Assembly: GCF_003170075.1 (NCBI RefSeq)
Contig: NZ_PMZU01000061.1
Coordinates: 2,481-61,907, forward strand
Direction of reading: 5' to 3'
From: Methanoregula sp.
GTDB lineage: Archaea > Halobacteriota > Methanomicrobia > Methanomicrobiales > Methanospirillaceae
DNA length: 59,427 nucleotides
In this document: in pieces, positions 9,846 through 18,850 of the stretch
Position numbering within the stretch: position 1 is the stretch's first letter
How the letters are laid out: each line of letters starts with the position of its first letter
Program-made: the position numbers and the translations under genes
Notes under the pieces: generated by a model
Database searches by the model: none
What the model saw: only the letters and a program-made list of their open reading frames with translations
Told to the model about the DNA's origin: nothing

Positions 9846-10651
9846 AGACCTGCCGGGTGAACAAACTGGACATCGGGGGGGACGCCCCGCCCCGGCTGAT
9901 GGGCGTCATCAACTGCAGCAATGAATCCTTTTATTCAGGTTCGTACGTCCCACTTGAAGAGGTACATGCCACCGCAGTGGCGATGATCGAGCAGGGCGCC
10001 GACATGATCGATATCGGGGCACGGAGCACGGCGCCGAACGTACAGGCGATCAGCGGCAAGACCGAGGCGGAGCGGATCGATGCCGCCTTAAAGGAACTGG
10101 ACGGGAGCGGGATTACCCTCTCGGTCGATACGATGCACCCGGGTGTGCTCGACGTATGCCTGAAGCATGACATCCACGCGGCCAACGACATCAGCGGATT
10201 TATCTATCCCGCATATGCACGAAAGGTCGCGGATGCCGGGATACCGGCATTTGTGATGGCGGCAAACCAGCAGCCCGGGGACCCGGTGGGCGTGGATGCG
10301 ACCCTTGCCTCGCTTGAGGGTGTCATGAAGCGATGCGAAACGGTCGGTGTAAAAGACTTCGTGCTTGACCCCGGGGTTGGCAGCTGGACACCTCTGCGCT
10401 CGCTTGAGGACGACTGGGAACTCTGTCGGCACTTCGACAAATTCCTGCGCTTTGACCGCCCGGTACTTGCTGCGGTATCGAGGAAAACGTTTATCGGGAT
10501 GCTTCTTGACCGCGAACCGGAAGACCGGCTGCCGGGCACCCTTGCCGTGACCATGGAACTCCTGAAAAAAGGCGCATCGATTGTCAGGGCACATGATGTG
10601 GCAGCCACCCGTGACCTCATGAAAGTGTACGAGCACATGGTGAAAGCGTAA
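9842..10651 (+). CDS. folP: Dihydropteroate synthase-like protein
   Basis: This is a 269-residue TIM-barrel protein of the pterin-binding family. It shows [16 protein letters not shown] (the DHPS first motif, in its archaeal form), [43 protein letters not shown] and [14 protein letters not shown] joins a pterin pyrophosphate to p-aminobenzoate. In methanogens related proteins may use the ribofuranosyl-aminobenzene phosphate of methanopterin instead. Position between folD and a cofE-like gene supports a pterin role, but the true arylamine substrate is uncertain. It overlaps folD by 4 nt. Confidence 0.88.
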   Translation: MKTCRVNKLDIGGDAPPRLMGVINCSNESFYSGSYVPLEEVHATAVAMIEQGADMIDIGARSTAPNVQAISGKTEAERIDAALKELDGSGITLSVDTMHPGVLDVCLKHDIHAANDISGFIYPAYARKVADAGIPAFVMAANQQPGDPVGVDATLASLEGVMKRCETVGVKDFVLDPGVGSWTPLRSLEDDWELCRHFDKFLRFDRPVLAAVSRKTFIGMLLDREPEDRLPGTLAVTMELLKKGASIVRAHDVAATRDLMKVYEHMVKA

Positions 10652-11425
10652 ATGAACAGTTCCTACACTGTTTTCGGTCTCTCCACCGGGATCATCAAGC
10701 CCCACGATCCGTTCGCTGACAGGATCATCGCAGCGGCAACGACGGCCTGCGGGGGATTTAAAGACGGGGATATCCTTATCCTTGCCGAGACCGCGGTGGC
10801 GACGGCCGAGGGAAACATAGTCCAACTCGATACGGTCACCCCGTCCCCGCATGCAAAGGAACTGGCCGCCAGGTACCACATGGACCCCCGCACCGTTGAG
10901 GTTGTCTTAAGAGAGAGTGATTCGGTGGTCGGAGGTATCCCCGGTTTTCTGCTCTGCATGAAACATGGCACGCTCCTGCCGAATGCGGGTGTAGACGCCT
11001 CAAACGCCCCGCCGGGCTGCATCGTGCCCCTGCCTGCCGATCCCAACAAAAGCGCGATTCGTATCCGTAACGAGATCGAACAACAGTGCGGGATAAAAAT
11101 CGGGGTGCTTGTCATTGACAGCCGTACTCACGCGATGCGCCTCGGGTGTTCCGGGGTGGCCATCGGCAGTACCGGCATCACTTCGGTTATCGATGACCGG
11201 GGACGAAGCGACCTGTTCGGCCGCAAACTGGAAGTGACAAAAAGGGCGGTGGCGGACAATATTGCATCCGCCGCCGAACTCGTCATGGGCGAGGCAGACG
11301 AGTGTACTCCTGCGGTCATCGTCCGGGGCCTCGGAATGCCAATCGGGGATCAGGTCGGTGTCGATACCATTGATGCGGACGAGTGCCTCTTCATGGGCGT
11401 GTTCCGGAAGAGCCGGCAGAAATAA
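10652..11425 (+). CDS. cofE: CofE-family gamma-glutamyl ligase
   Basis: This is a CofE-family protein. The canonical enzyme adds gamma-linked glutamates to coenzyme F420-0 using GTP. The 257-residue protein has FKDGDILILAETAVATAEG, NAGVDASNAPPG, a DRGRSDLFGRKLEVT metal/nucleotide segment and ELVMGEADECTPAVIVRG. The usual D-T/S-x-G-R-x-x-R-x-G segment is altered to DSRTHAMRLGCSG. It starts directly after the folP stop and looks cotranscribed with glyA-folD-folP. It may be the F420 ligase, or a paralogue that glutamylates a pterin; the neighbourhood and altered motif make the second option worth testing. Confidence 0.8.
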   Translation: MNSSYTVFGLSTGIIKPHDPFADRIIAAATTACGGFKDGDILILAETAVATAEGNIVQLDTVTPSPHAKELAARYHMDPRTVEVVLRESDSVVGGIPGFLLCMKHGTLLPNAGVDASNAPPGCIVPLPADPNKSAIRIRNEIEQQCGIKIGVLVIDSRTHAMRLGCSGVAIGSTGITSVIDDRGRSDLFGRKLEVTKRAVADNIASAAELVMGEADECTPAVIVRGLGMPIGDQVGVDTIDADECLFMGVFRKSRQK

Positions 11426-11534
11426 ACGCATGCAGCCGTAAACAGACGCCAACCCTGCTTTTTTAAACAACCAGAAGAACGACAGCTGCGGTATTCCCTG
11501 GCTTTGAATCCGGAACCCGGATGATCGCAACCTG

Positions 11535-11918
11535 TCAGTACCACTCCTGATCCGAAGTCACGGAAAAGGTGAAGTTATATGCGCAGTCCATGTCGGCAAA
11601 CTCAGAGAACGATATCTGCTCGGTCTTTTTTTCTTTGGGGGCAAGGGAAGGGATCTCGAATGTTGCAGACTGCGCATGGCAGAACGCCGTCAACGGGTTC
11701 AAGGTGACATGCACCTCGATATTCTCAAACGTCCAGTTGGAGGGGTTCTCGATCCGGAAGTCGGTGGTGTAAAAATCGACCGAACCGGTGTTAACAGGGG
11801 TAAAAGAGTCGAGATCATCGCTCGTGACGGTGATTGCAGTATTCGGGGCTTTGGAGACGCAGCCGACACCAAGCATACACAAGCATAACGCCAGCACGAT
11901 CCAGCCATACCATCTCAT
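11535..11918 (-). CDS. Putative membrane lipoprotein, 127 aa
   Basis: The protein begins MRWYGWIVLALCLCMLGVGC, a signal peptide ending in a lipobox (LGVGC), so it is probably lipid-anchored outside the membrane. The remainder is a small beta-rich domain (about residues 25-127: DFYTTDFRIENPSNWTFENIEVHVTL), of the kind seen in extracytoplasmic FxLYD-like or immunoglobulin-like domains. The start at 11918 is chosen because the lipobox then falls at residue 20; an AGGGGAC site precedes it. It stands alone and is divergent from the DJ-1 gene. Function unknown. Confidence 0.75.
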   Translation of the reverse strand: MRWYGWIVLALCLCMLGVGCVSKAPNTAITVTSDDLDSFTPVNTGSVDFYTTDFRIENPSNWTFENIEVHVTLNPLTAFCHAQSATFEIPSLAPKEKKTEQISFSEFADMDCAYNFTFSVTSDQEWY

Positions 11919-12162
11919 ACCGTCAGTCCCCTGTATTTTTTTGGTTAAAATTCTCTTGAAGTATTGTAGCTGCAAACAGAGAAAAAGCAGACGATTCCGG
12001 CGAATTCTAGGCATCCCGTTGGATCAGGATCGTGGTGAGGCTTGGCTTAACCCGCAAGGGAATGCCGTGGTTTTTCCTAGAGGGACTCGCCATTTTCCTG
12101 ACGCAGGACGCAGGGCAACAGACATAACGCTCCACACACTAAAAAAAGATTGGGAAGACACC

Positions 12163-12753
12163 GTGAAGATCGCATTTGTTCTCTATGATGGCGTCACGCT
12201 CCTTGACTTTGCCGGGGCATATGACCCGCTCAGCCGGCTTAAAACCATGGGGTTTGTACCGGATCTGGAGTGCCAGACTTGTGCCCAAAAGGAGTGGATA
12301 CTATCATCAGAAGGCACTGCACTGAAAGCGAATTTAGTCAGCCCAAACCTTTCGGAGTATGATTACGTGGTAATTCCGGGAGGAGACGGTGTCATGGGCC
12401 TTATGAGGGACAACGTGTTCCTTTCCTGGATTGCGGTTCGCCCGGGAAGGACAACCGTTGCTGCTGTGTGCGGGGGCACGCTCCTGATCGGGGCAACAGG
12501 GATGCTCCGCGACCGACGGGCAACCACGCATCCCGGTTTACAGGAAGTCCTGAAGCGTTTCGCACGAGAAGTATCCCGCGATAGGATCGTTGAGGATGAC
12601 TATGTCATCACGGCAGGGGGAGTTACCGCCGCCATCGATATGGGGCTATACCTCTGCGAGAAGATCGCCGGCCACGAAGTCCGGGAGAAGATTCAGAAAC
12701 AGATGGACTACCCGTATTATCCGCCGACAGATGGGCCGACGCCGACACGGTGA
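12163..12753 (+). CDS. DJ-1/PfpI family protein
   Basis: This 196-residue class I glutamine-amidotransferase-like protein starts VKIAFVLYDGVTLLDFAGAYDPLSRL, typical of the isonitrile hydratase/DJ-1 group. YVVIPGGDGVMGLM and the nucleophile elbow VAAVCGGTLLIGATG contain the conserved cysteine (about residue 104). Substrates of this family vary widely (glyoxal, isonitriles, regulatory ligands), so none is assigned. GTG at 12163 is the best start because the frame upstream reads as non-coding. It overlaps or abuts the acetyltransferase gene that follows. Confidence 0.87.
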   Translation: MKIAFVLYDGVTLLDFAGAYDPLSRLKTMGFVPDLECQTCAQKEWILSSEGTALKANLVSPNLSEYDYVVIPGGDGVMGLMRDNVFLSWIAVRPGRTTVAAVCGGTLLIGATGMLRDRRATTHPGLQEVLKRFAREVSRDRIVEDDYVITAGGVTAAIDMGLYLCEKIAGHEVREKIQKQMDYPYYPPTDGPTPTR

Positions 12754-12758
12754 TCACG

Positions 12759-13319
12759 ATGGCAACCCCGCGTATCCGGACAGAACGGCTCGACCTGATC
12801 CCGGCAACCGTGGAGATCCTGAAAAGCGATCTCCACGACCATGCAGCGCTCGCCCGGCTGCTGGATGCCACGGTCCCCGCCGCATGGCCACCCGATGAGA
12901 TGAACGACGAGATGCTCACTGAGTTTATCCGGATGGCATCTGATACGGCCGATCCGTTCTTTGCCTGCTGGTACTGGGTGAGGGATACGCCAAACAAGGT
13001 TGGGCGTGTCCTTATCGGATGTGGCGGGATCGCCTCGGCCTCATACACATCGGACACTGTTCTCGTTGGGTATTCGGTGCTGGACGAGTACCAGGGTCAG
13101 GGCTATGCAACCGAGGCGGTCCGGCACCTGATCCCGGTGATCTTTGCAGACCATCATATCACACGGATCATGGCAACGACCTACCCGGAGCTCGGGGCAT
13201 CTATCCGGGTCCTTGAGAAAACCGGGTTTGTCTGCACCGGTACGACCCTCCCCGGAGAGGGTCTTCTTGAGGGGACGCTCGGGTACGTGCTGAAGAGAAA
13301 TGATACAGGGCACCGGTGA
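12759..13319 (+). CDS. GNAT acetyltransferase, RimJ/RimL type
   Basis: This 186-residue N-acetyltransferase begins MATPRIRTERLDLIPAT, the usual opening of the RimJ/RimL class. It has the acetyl-CoA binding segment VLDEYQGQGYATEAVRHL (about residues 108-125) and the late motif ASIRVLEKTGFVCTGT. The ATG at 12759 is preferred because GGTGAT sits 4 nt before it; a GTG at 12750 overlapping the previous stop is the alternative. It probably acetylates a protein N-terminus, an amino acid or a small molecule; the substrate cannot be told. It forms a pair with the DJ-1 gene. Confidence 0.88.
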   Translation: MATPRIRTERLDLIPATVEILKSDLHDHAALARLLDATVPAAWPPDEMNDEMLTEFIRMASDTADPFFACWYWVRDTPNKVGRVLIGCGGIASASYTSDTVLVGYSVLDEYQGQGYATEAVRHLIPVIFADHHITRIMATTYPELGASIRVLEKTGFVCTGTTLPGEGLLEGTLGYVLKRNDTGHR

Positions 13320-13364
13320 ACGGTTGTTTCATCTGGTGCGTGAACAATTTTGTAAGGAAGACCC

Positions 13365-14018
13365 ATGGGAACTCCTCCACCCGAACCACGAAAAGACCCC
13401 GACAAGCCATTTCTCACCGGCCCGCCATTCTATCTCAAGGAGTTCGAGCAGTCCTACCGGTACATCATCGACGAGTACGAGGTGCAGCCAAAGGACATTG
13501 CGATCTTCATGCCCTGCGCCGTGCGGAAACCCTACAGCACGAGCCCGAGCCACCAGATCATCAGGATGATCATCTCGCAGGTGTTTGACGAATCCCAGTA
13601 CCATATCGTTATCTTTGGTACCTGCGGGATCGTCCCGTCCGAGCTCGAAACGATGTACCCCTATGCGCACTATAAGTACATGCTCGGGAAATGCAACGAT
13701 GACAAGGTGATGGAGGATTTTCTCACCATCGAGACCGACCGGGTGGCTGGGTACCTGGAGAAGACCCGGCATGTGTATAACTATCGGATCGCATACTGCA
13801 TCGGCCTCTTCCGCGAAGCCCTGATCCGGGGTTCGGAGAAATCCGGGGTAAAGATCGATCTCCTGCTTCCCACAAAGGACATGATCAACCGGGTGATCGA
13901 AGAAGAAGAGTGCCGGTTCCAGGAGGGGAGCCTCTCGATGGACGAGTACCTCGGCGAGTTCTGCGACGGGTTGATCCGGTTCCGAAATGCGCATTCCGAT
14001 CTTATGAAAGATGCATAG
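13365..14018 (+). CDS. Stand-alone DUF5591 (ArcS-like) domain protein
   Basis: This 217-residue protein carries IFMPCAVRKPYSTSPSH, the motif (PCS-x-x-KPYS-x-S-x-SH type) found in the DUF5591 domain of archaeosine synthase ArcS, which modifies tRNA position 15. The full ArcS catalytic, zinc and PUA domains are missing, so this is the separate domain form. A GGAAG ribosome site precedes the ATG. A role in archaeosine formation is possible from the family, but nothing else in the window is in that pathway. Confidence 0.75.
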   Translation: MGTPPPEPRKDPDKPFLTGPPFYLKEFEQSYRYIIDEYEVQPKDIAIFMPCAVRKPYSTSPSHQIIRMIISQVFDESQYHIVIFGTCGIVPSELETMYPYAHYKYMLGKCNDDKVMEDFLTIETDRVAGYLEKTRHVYNYRIAYCIGLFREALIRGSEKSGVKIDLLLPTKDMINRVIEEEECRFQEGSLSMDEYLGEFCDGLIRFRNAHSDLMKDA

Positions 14019-14316
14019 GGGGAGTTTTAAGGGATCCGGCTGGCCCGATATATGTTTTCCGGCCTGACGGGAGTTCCTCCTGGACAAAACTTCCCTGACC
14101 GACACAGATGGAATCAAACCATCATACTATACGTTGGGACAACCAATATCTGGTACACAAACGGTTTTGGGCATACCTACGATCGCGCCCGTTCTTGATC
14201 AAACGTAACGGCGATCCATCACCTCCCTTAAGAAACCATTTTTGTAGTATCGAACGATTAAAATCCAGAGACCGTTATTTTTCGCTCTGGTCTACCAACA
14301 ATTAAAGAATGAAACA
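14019..14316. other. Intergenic, no gene seen
   Basis: About 300 bp lie between the DUF5591 gene and the small zinc-ribbon gene. A short frame at 14108-14305 has no ribosome site or convincing composition. The AT-rich stretch at about 14255-14310 (CGATTAAAATCC, ACAATTAAAG) could hold the promoter of the gene at 14317. Confidence 0.4.
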
Positions 14317-14514
14317 ATGGCGAAGCAATCCTTAAAATCGGTGATTATGGGAACACGCTCCGGGTACGTTATCCGGTGGACCTGTCCTGACTGTTATTCG
14401 GAAAATGTGATTATCAACAGAACCCCGTCGGAGTTCTTCAAGGCATCCCGGGATTCCTCATGCCGGCACTGCAGGAAACGTTCAACCATTTCGACGCCCG
14501 GCCTTCATCATTAA
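14317..14514 (+). CDS. Small zinc-ribbon protein, 65 aa
   Basis: This short basic protein has two cysteine pairs, CPDC at about residues 23-26 and CRHC at about 49-52, spaced as in a single zinc ribbon. Basic residues surround the pairs, so a nucleic-acid or protein contact is plausible. It stands alone and lies convergent to the small membrane-protein gene. The tail after the second knuckle looks poorly conserved. Whether it is a true gene rests on the cysteine pattern and upstream AT-rich promoter-like sequence. Confidence 0.5.
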   Translation: MAKQSLKSVIMGTRSGYVIRWTCPDCYSENVIINRTPSEFFKASRDSSCRHCRKRSTISTPGLHH

Positions 14515-14610
14515 CCGGTATTCCCCTTTTTTATTTTACATCCTTTGAATGCAAAACCTGGATAAACCCGCGATGGCGCATTCATTATGCTTTTTCATTC
14601 CGCCTTAACA

Positions 14611-14636
14611 GGGAGACCGGCACTTGGCCGGTATCC
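14611..14636. terminator. Hairpin between convergent genes
   Basis: GGGAGACCGGC, a 5-nt loop, then GCCGGTATCCC forms a stem of 6 plus 3 pairs around a 2-nt internal loop. It lies between the small zinc-ribbon gene (ending 14514) and the membrane-protein gene (ending 14671 from the other side), a place suited to a bidirectional terminator. It has no adjacent long T-run. Confidence 0.4.
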
Positions 14637-14670
14637 CTATCGCTTCCAGAAAGGGGTGGGATCACTTCCC

Positions 14671-14934
14671 TCATGACGGTAGTGATTTCACGAGCAGGTA
14701 AAAGGCGCAGAGCGCTGATGCAAGACCTGCCACAGAAATGACCAGCGCGAGCACAGGGGGCAGAGTTATCCCGTTGTACGGCAGCACCTCTTTTACGCCA
14801 AATAAAAAGAACGCAAGCGCAAGGAACCAGCCATAGGTTTTTTTCTCCGTGACAGCCACCCGGAGGCCGTAGATCACCACCAGCACATCAATCCCGATAA
14901 GAACCGGGGTAAACCACTCAGGCAGGATCATCAC
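14671..14934 (-). CDS. Small integral membrane protein, 87 aa
   Basis: Three hydrophobic helices are visible: about residues 9-25 (FTPVLIGIDVLVVIYGL), 35-50 (YGWFLALAFFLFGVKE) and 58-82 (LPPVLALVISVAGLASALCAF). Charged residues are few and concentrated between helices 1 and 2 (TEKK). There is no signal peptide. I do not recognise the family. It stands alone, followed by the hairpin at 14611-14636. Confidence 0.7.
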   Translation of the reverse strand: MMILPEWFTPVLIGIDVLVVIYGLRVAVTEKKTYGWFLALAFFLFGVKEVLPYNGITLPPVLALVISVAGLASALCAFYLLVKSLPS

Positions 14935-15094
14935 GTACTGATTAACGCCGTACGTTTAAAGGAGTGCGCTGCATGCCGCATTCATTTATCACCGGCCAGA
15001 TCTGTAGCACCGGGCGAAAAAAAAGTCCAAGGCAAAAAAGGATAATGGTTTCCTAAAAGGGGAGGGCCGGGCGCAGACCGCCATCATGATCCCG

Positions 15095-15526
15095 TCACTT
15101 CACTACAAGCACTTTACAGGGTGCTGATCGTATGATCTCTTCTGCAACGCTCCCGAGAAGCAGGCGCTCCAGCCCCTTTTTTCCCTGCGTGCCGATCACG
15201 ATCATATCAATCTTTTTTGCGAGAGCAAACTTCACAATCTCGGCCGCTGGATGCCCCTCAAGGATCGAGGTCTCAACCTTCACATCACCAGCCTGGGATT
15301 TTATCCGGGCAAATGCCTGTTCTGCCTCGGTATGGAAGACAGTGTAGGTATCCCCGAGCGGGATGTCCCCTGACATCGATGAGAACGTACCCGTATCGAT
15401 CACATATACCGCATACACAATCGACCCGAACGCACGGGCAATTATTATTCCCTCATCAAGGGCAGCACGGTTCTTCTCCGAACCGTCCGTGGCAATCAGG
15501 ATCCTGCCGAGCAATATTTCTGTCAT
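15095..15526 (-). CDS. Universal stress protein, UspA family
   Basis: This is a 143-residue single-domain UspA protein, beginning MTEILLGRILIATDGSEKNR. It carries the ATP-binding pattern GTQGKKGLERLLLGS (G-x2-G-x9-G-S) near residues 117-131 and the terminal APCKVLVVK. The ATG at 15526 has a strong GGAGGAA site seven bases upstream, which rules out a start six codons earlier. Such proteins bind nucleotides and respond to stress. It follows the MFS transporter gene on the same strand, 36 nt after it, and may be cotranscribed with it. Confidence 0.93.
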   Translation of the reverse strand: MTEILLGRILIATDGSEKNRAALDEGIIIARAFGSIVYAVYVIDTGTFSSMSGDIPLGDTYTVFHTEAEQAFARIKSQAGDVKVETSILEGHPAAEIVKFALAKKIDMIVIGTQGKKGLERLLLGSVAEEIIRSAPCKVLVVK

Positions 15527-15562
15527 TGTACGATTCCTCCCCACTTTTTGTATGGACAGTTC

Positions 15563-17425
15563 CTACTTCACATTCTCCACTGATACCTGTTGCGGACCGG
15601 CGCTACTGTCGTCATCCCGGCCGGTCCCGTCGATCTCCTCCACGTACTTGTCTCCCCGCATCGCACAGAGCAGTGCGGCGATAAATGAGATGGCTGCCCC
15701 GATGTAGAATGACAGGGCAAGCGAGGGCATGAATGCCTGAGCAAGCGTCGTCGGGAACCAGACCACACCGGTGATGGTTGCAATGGTTGCAGGTGCGACT
15801 GTTGCAAGCAACGCAGGGGAGAGCCCGGCAAGGATCATCTGGACCGGGTTGTAGCCAAGGAACGCCGCGAACAATGCGCCGGTCGGGGGTATCGCACTCA
15901 TCGCGGGGATAAGCTGCGTCGCATTGGCAGCCGACAACGCCGCAGATAAATCCGGGGGAAACGCACTCGTAAGTCCCACGACGATGATTGTAAAGAACAT
16001 CCCCATAGAGAGGACAAAACCAGAGTTGAACAGAGTCGACATCATGCCGGAGGAAACACCCCGCTCTTCAGGGGGAACAGCGTTCATGATCGCCGCAGCG
16101 TTGGGCGAGGAAAACATCCCGTTTCCGAGACCCATAATCAGGAGCGCCAGTGCGAAGGGCAGGTAATCGAAGCTGTACGGCAGGACGGCGAGGATCAAAA
16201 ACGAGATCCCGACGAGCACCATGCCAAGCGTACTGATCCACCGGGCACCGTACTTGTCGGAGATGATGCCAGAGATGGGGCCCATCACCACAAAGCCGAT
16301 GGTGAGCGGCAGCATGTAGACACCGGCCCAGAACGGTGTCGATTCGAAACTATAGCCGTGCAGGGGCAGCCAGATCCCCTGGAGCAGGATGATCAAAATG
16401 ATCATCACGCCGCCCCGGGCAAGGGCGGAGAGGAAGCCGGCTGCATTCCCGAACGCAAAGTTGCGGATCTTAAAGAGATCCAGACGGAACATTGGATCCT
16501 TCACCCGTGTCTCAATAATGGGGAAGGCAATAAGGAGCAGGATACCACAAAAGAGCGTAGCGATGACCCACGGGTTTCCCCAGCCCATGGATGCGCTCCC
16601 ATACGGGAGCAGCGCGTAGGTGATGCCGACAAGAAAGAGGGTCAGGCCGCAGATAAAGGAGAGGTTCCCCCAGATATCGATTTTCTGGGACCGTTTCTGG
16701 TAGGCCGGCTCTTTGAGTTTCATAAATGCCCAGATGGTCCCGATAACCCCGAACGGCACGCTGATCAAAAAGACATACCGCCAGTGGAAGACTGCAAGGA
16801 TCCCTCCGATGATGAGACCGACAAACTGGCCCGAGAGCGCCGCTACCTGGTTGAGGCCGAGCGCCTTCCCCCGCTCATCGGGAGGGAATGCATCGGTAAG
16901 GATCGCGGCACTGTTGGAGAAGATGAACGCTGCGCCGACCGCTTGTATGAGCCGGAAGACAATGAGTTCGATTGCACCGGCATCACCGGTACTGGGTGTT
17001 AAAAAGAGGAGGATGGAACCGGCCGTAAAAATTGCAAACCCGACATTATAGAGGCGGACTCTGCCATAGATATCCGAAAGCCGTCCGAAACTGAGGAGGA
17101 GGGTGGCGGTCACGATCCCGTATCCCATCAGGATCCAGAGAAGATACTGGAACGAGGTGAGCGGGTCGATGTTAATGCCGTTGAAGATGGCGGGAAGGGA
17201 GATTAAAATAATGCTCCCGTTGACCGTGGCCATGAACGTGGCAATGGTCGTGTTCGAGAGGGCCACCCATTTGTAATGGGGGTCCCGGACAGGGGCTGCC
17301 GGTTCACCGGCAGGTGTCCCGGGTGCTGGTACCGGTTGTGGTGCTGTATCCAAGGTTTTCACCGGATCTGCGGGGTATCCCGGATTATTTCTTCTGATAC
17401 TCCATTTATAGGAAACACTGGGCAT
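15563..17425 (-). CDS. MFS drug:proton antiporter, DHA2 family (14 TM)
   Basis: This membrane transporter of about 620 residues resembles the QacA/EmrB group. After a Pro-rich cytoplasmic N-terminus (about 40 residues) it has [24 protein letters not shown] (first helix with the D/N-x-T-x-V-x-x-A-x-P type motif), [14 protein letters not shown] (MFS motif A) and about 14 helices, ending in an acidic tail. It should export cationic or hydrophobic compounds; the substrate is unknown. The start at 17425 is preferred to one 18 codons upstream whose extra residues look random. The protein is longer than typical because of an extended extracellular loop near the C-terminus. Confidence 0.88.
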   Translation of the reverse strand: MPSVSYKWSIRRNNPGYPADPVKTLDTAPQPVPAPGTPAGEPAAPVRDPHYKWVALSNTTIATFMATVNGSIILISLPAIFNGINIDPLTSFQYLLWILMGYGIVTATLLLSFGRLSDIYGRVRLYNVGFAIFTAGSILLFLTPSTGDAGAIELIVFRLIQAVGAAFIFSNSAAILTDAFPPDERGKALGLNQVAALSGQFVGLIIGGILAVFHWRYVFLISVPFGVIGTIWAFMKLKEPAYQKRSQKIDIWGNLSFICGLTLFLVGITYALLPYGSASMGWGNPWVIATLFCGILLLIAFPIIETRVKDPMFRLDLFKIRNFAFGNAAGFLSALARGGVMIILIILLQGIWLPLHGYSFESTPFWAGVYMLPLTIGFVVMGPISGIISDKYGARWISTLGMVLVGISFLILAVLPYSFDYLPFALALLIMGLGNGMFSSPNAAAIMNAVPPEERGVSSGMMSTLFNSGFVLSMGMFFTIIVVGLTSAFPPDLSAALSAANATQLIPAMSAIPPTGALFAAFLGYNPVQMILAGLSPALLATVAPATIATITGVVWFPTTLAQAFMPSLALSFYIGAAISFIAALLCAMRGDKYVEEIDGTGRDDDSSAGPQQVSVENVK

Positions 17426-17563
17426 TTTAGCATATGTATCTTCGGGCACAGCGATGCATGATGACGAACAGAACGTCATTGGGCAATTAATAATACGGCC
17501 AGGCGTAGCAGGAACACCGGATCAGGGCACGTGGGAGAGGCGCCTCTGAAAAATAATCTGACC

Positions 17564-18202
17564 TTATTGAGGGGGGGCAGCCTTCCGCTCCACCCCGACC
17601 CGCCCGTTCTCTGCGGAGAGTGCAAAGCCGAGCTGTTCGAGATACGCCCGGCTCTTCCCTGTCCCGTGGGTCAGGAGTTCCACCAGATCGTCTTTCTCAT
17701 CGATGTCCGTATGGAGCAAAAACGAGTCGATCACCTCGCAGGAGAGCCCGGCCTTCTCTGCGATCTTCATGTGCTTTAAGAAACTCATCCCGTAATAATC
17801 GACGTGGAACTTTGCCGGTTCCTTAAGGAATATCGCGTTCGTCCCCCCGCCCCGGCCAGGGACGATGGCCATATCGCTATTTGTGGAGATCACCCGTTTT
17901 ATTGCGGCGCCGGTGGCAAGCGGGAGATCGGCCATAAGGATCAGGATCGACCCCACTGACTGGGGGAGCACCTCGTTCAAGGTGCCGCTCAGATCCTTAT
18001 CGGCGATGGTGATCTGGATGTCCTCGCTGTCAAAGAGCTCGGTCGCGACGATCACCGGGCTGCAGTTCGCATCCTTTGCAGCAGCGATCACATCCTCGAG
18101 CATCGCACGGGCAAACGCCTCCCGTTCCTCAGGTGAAAGTATCCCGGCAAGCCGGCTCTTGGGACTCGCGGGCTTAAAGGGAATCATTGCATGGGGACAC
18201 AT
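17564..18202 (-). CDS. cofC: 2-phospho-L-lactate guanylyltransferase CofC
   Basis: CofC activates 2-phospholactate (or a related three-carbon acid) with GTP for F420 synthesis. The 212-residue protein has IPFKPASPKSRLAGILS (the nucleotidyltransferase opening K-x-x-x-x-K-S-R-L), ILILMADLPLATGAAI with the metal-binding Asp, VPGRGGGTNAIFL, and the C-terminal DIDEKDDLVELL. The ATG at 18202 lies about 27 nt after a TATA box (TTTTTTAAAATT at 18225-18237), suggesting a leaderless transcript. Five codons later is an alternative ATG. cofE-like and cofG genes lie within 7 kb. Confidence 0.93.
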   Translation of the reverse strand: MCPHAMIPFKPASPKSRLAGILSPEEREAFARAMLEDVIAAAKDANCSPVIVATELFDSEDIQITIADKDLSGTLNEVLPQSVGSILILMADLPLATGAAIKRVISTNSDMAIVPGRGGGTNAIFLKEPAKFHVDYYGMSFLKHMKIAEKAGLSCEVIDSFLLHTDIDEKDDLVELLTHGTGKSRAYLEQLGFALSAENGRVGVERKAAPPQ

Positions 18203-18224
18203 GTGATACGCTCATACGCAGGAC

Positions 18225-18237
18225 AATTTTAAAAAAG
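18225..18237 (-). promoter_or_regulatory. TATA box of cofC
   Basis: The minus strand reads CTTTTTTAAAATTG, centred about 28 nt before the cofC ATG at 18202. The spacing places the predicted start at or next to the ATG, implying a leaderless mRNA. Confidence 0.55.
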
Positions 18238-18311
18238 GTACTGATTTCTCTTTTTAAGGCAACACGAAAGAAACAGGGTTTAACAAGGGTGGCCGGCAAA
18301 CAGAATAGGTA

Positions 18312-18791
18312 ATGGACGATCTTCCGTACACGGTAGAGAAGATCCCGGCACGGATCGCCGTCGGGATCGAGCGGCGCACCTGCAATGCTGACGGGCGGAG
18401 CCTTCAGGATATCCCTGCCTGCTGGCAGGAGTATCTTTCAACAAAAGCGGCGGCACGTACCCCCAACCGGGCCAGGCCCACGGTCATGTATGCCATATAT
18501 GCAGACTATGAGACCGACTGGACCGGGGAATACTCGTACCTCCTCGGCTGCGGTGTGACGAAAGCGGACAAACTCCCAAAAGGCCTTGTGACCCGGCACA
18601 TCCCGGCCCAGACGTATGCACATTTCAGGGCACAGGGTCCGATGCCGGACGCAGTGGTCGGTGTCTGGGCAGGGATCTGGGGATCTGACCTGCCCCGGAC
18701 GTACCTGTGCGATTTTGAAGTATACGATGCCAGGTTTACCGACAAGAAGAACCCGGAAGTGGACGTTTACGTCGGCATAAAGGACGAATAA
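18312..18791 (+). CDS. GyrI-like effector-binding domain protein
   Basis: This 159-residue protein consists only of a GyrI/AraC-type small-molecule binding domain: PYTVEKIPARIAVGIERRT, YAIYADYETDWTGEYSYLLGCGV and the late LCDFEVYD segment. No DNA-binding domain is attached, so it may be a ligand-binding or ligand-hydrolysing stand-alone member rather than a regulator by itself. It has a promoter-like CTCTTTTTAAGG at about 18250-18261. Neighbours are unrelated, and no ligand can be proposed. Confidence 0.85.
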   Translation: MDDLPYTVEKIPARIAVGIERRTCNADGRSLQDIPACWQEYLSTKAAARTPNRARPTVMYAIYADYETDWTGEYSYLLGCGVTKADKLPKGLVTRHIPAQTYAHFRAQGPMPDAVVGVWAGIWGSDLPRTYLCDFEVYDARFTDKKNPEVDVYVGIKDE

Positions 18792-18850
18792 AAAAAATTG
18801 CTGCCCTGTTTTTTGGCAACCGGAGAAACCGCGATACGGCGTTGCTCTTT

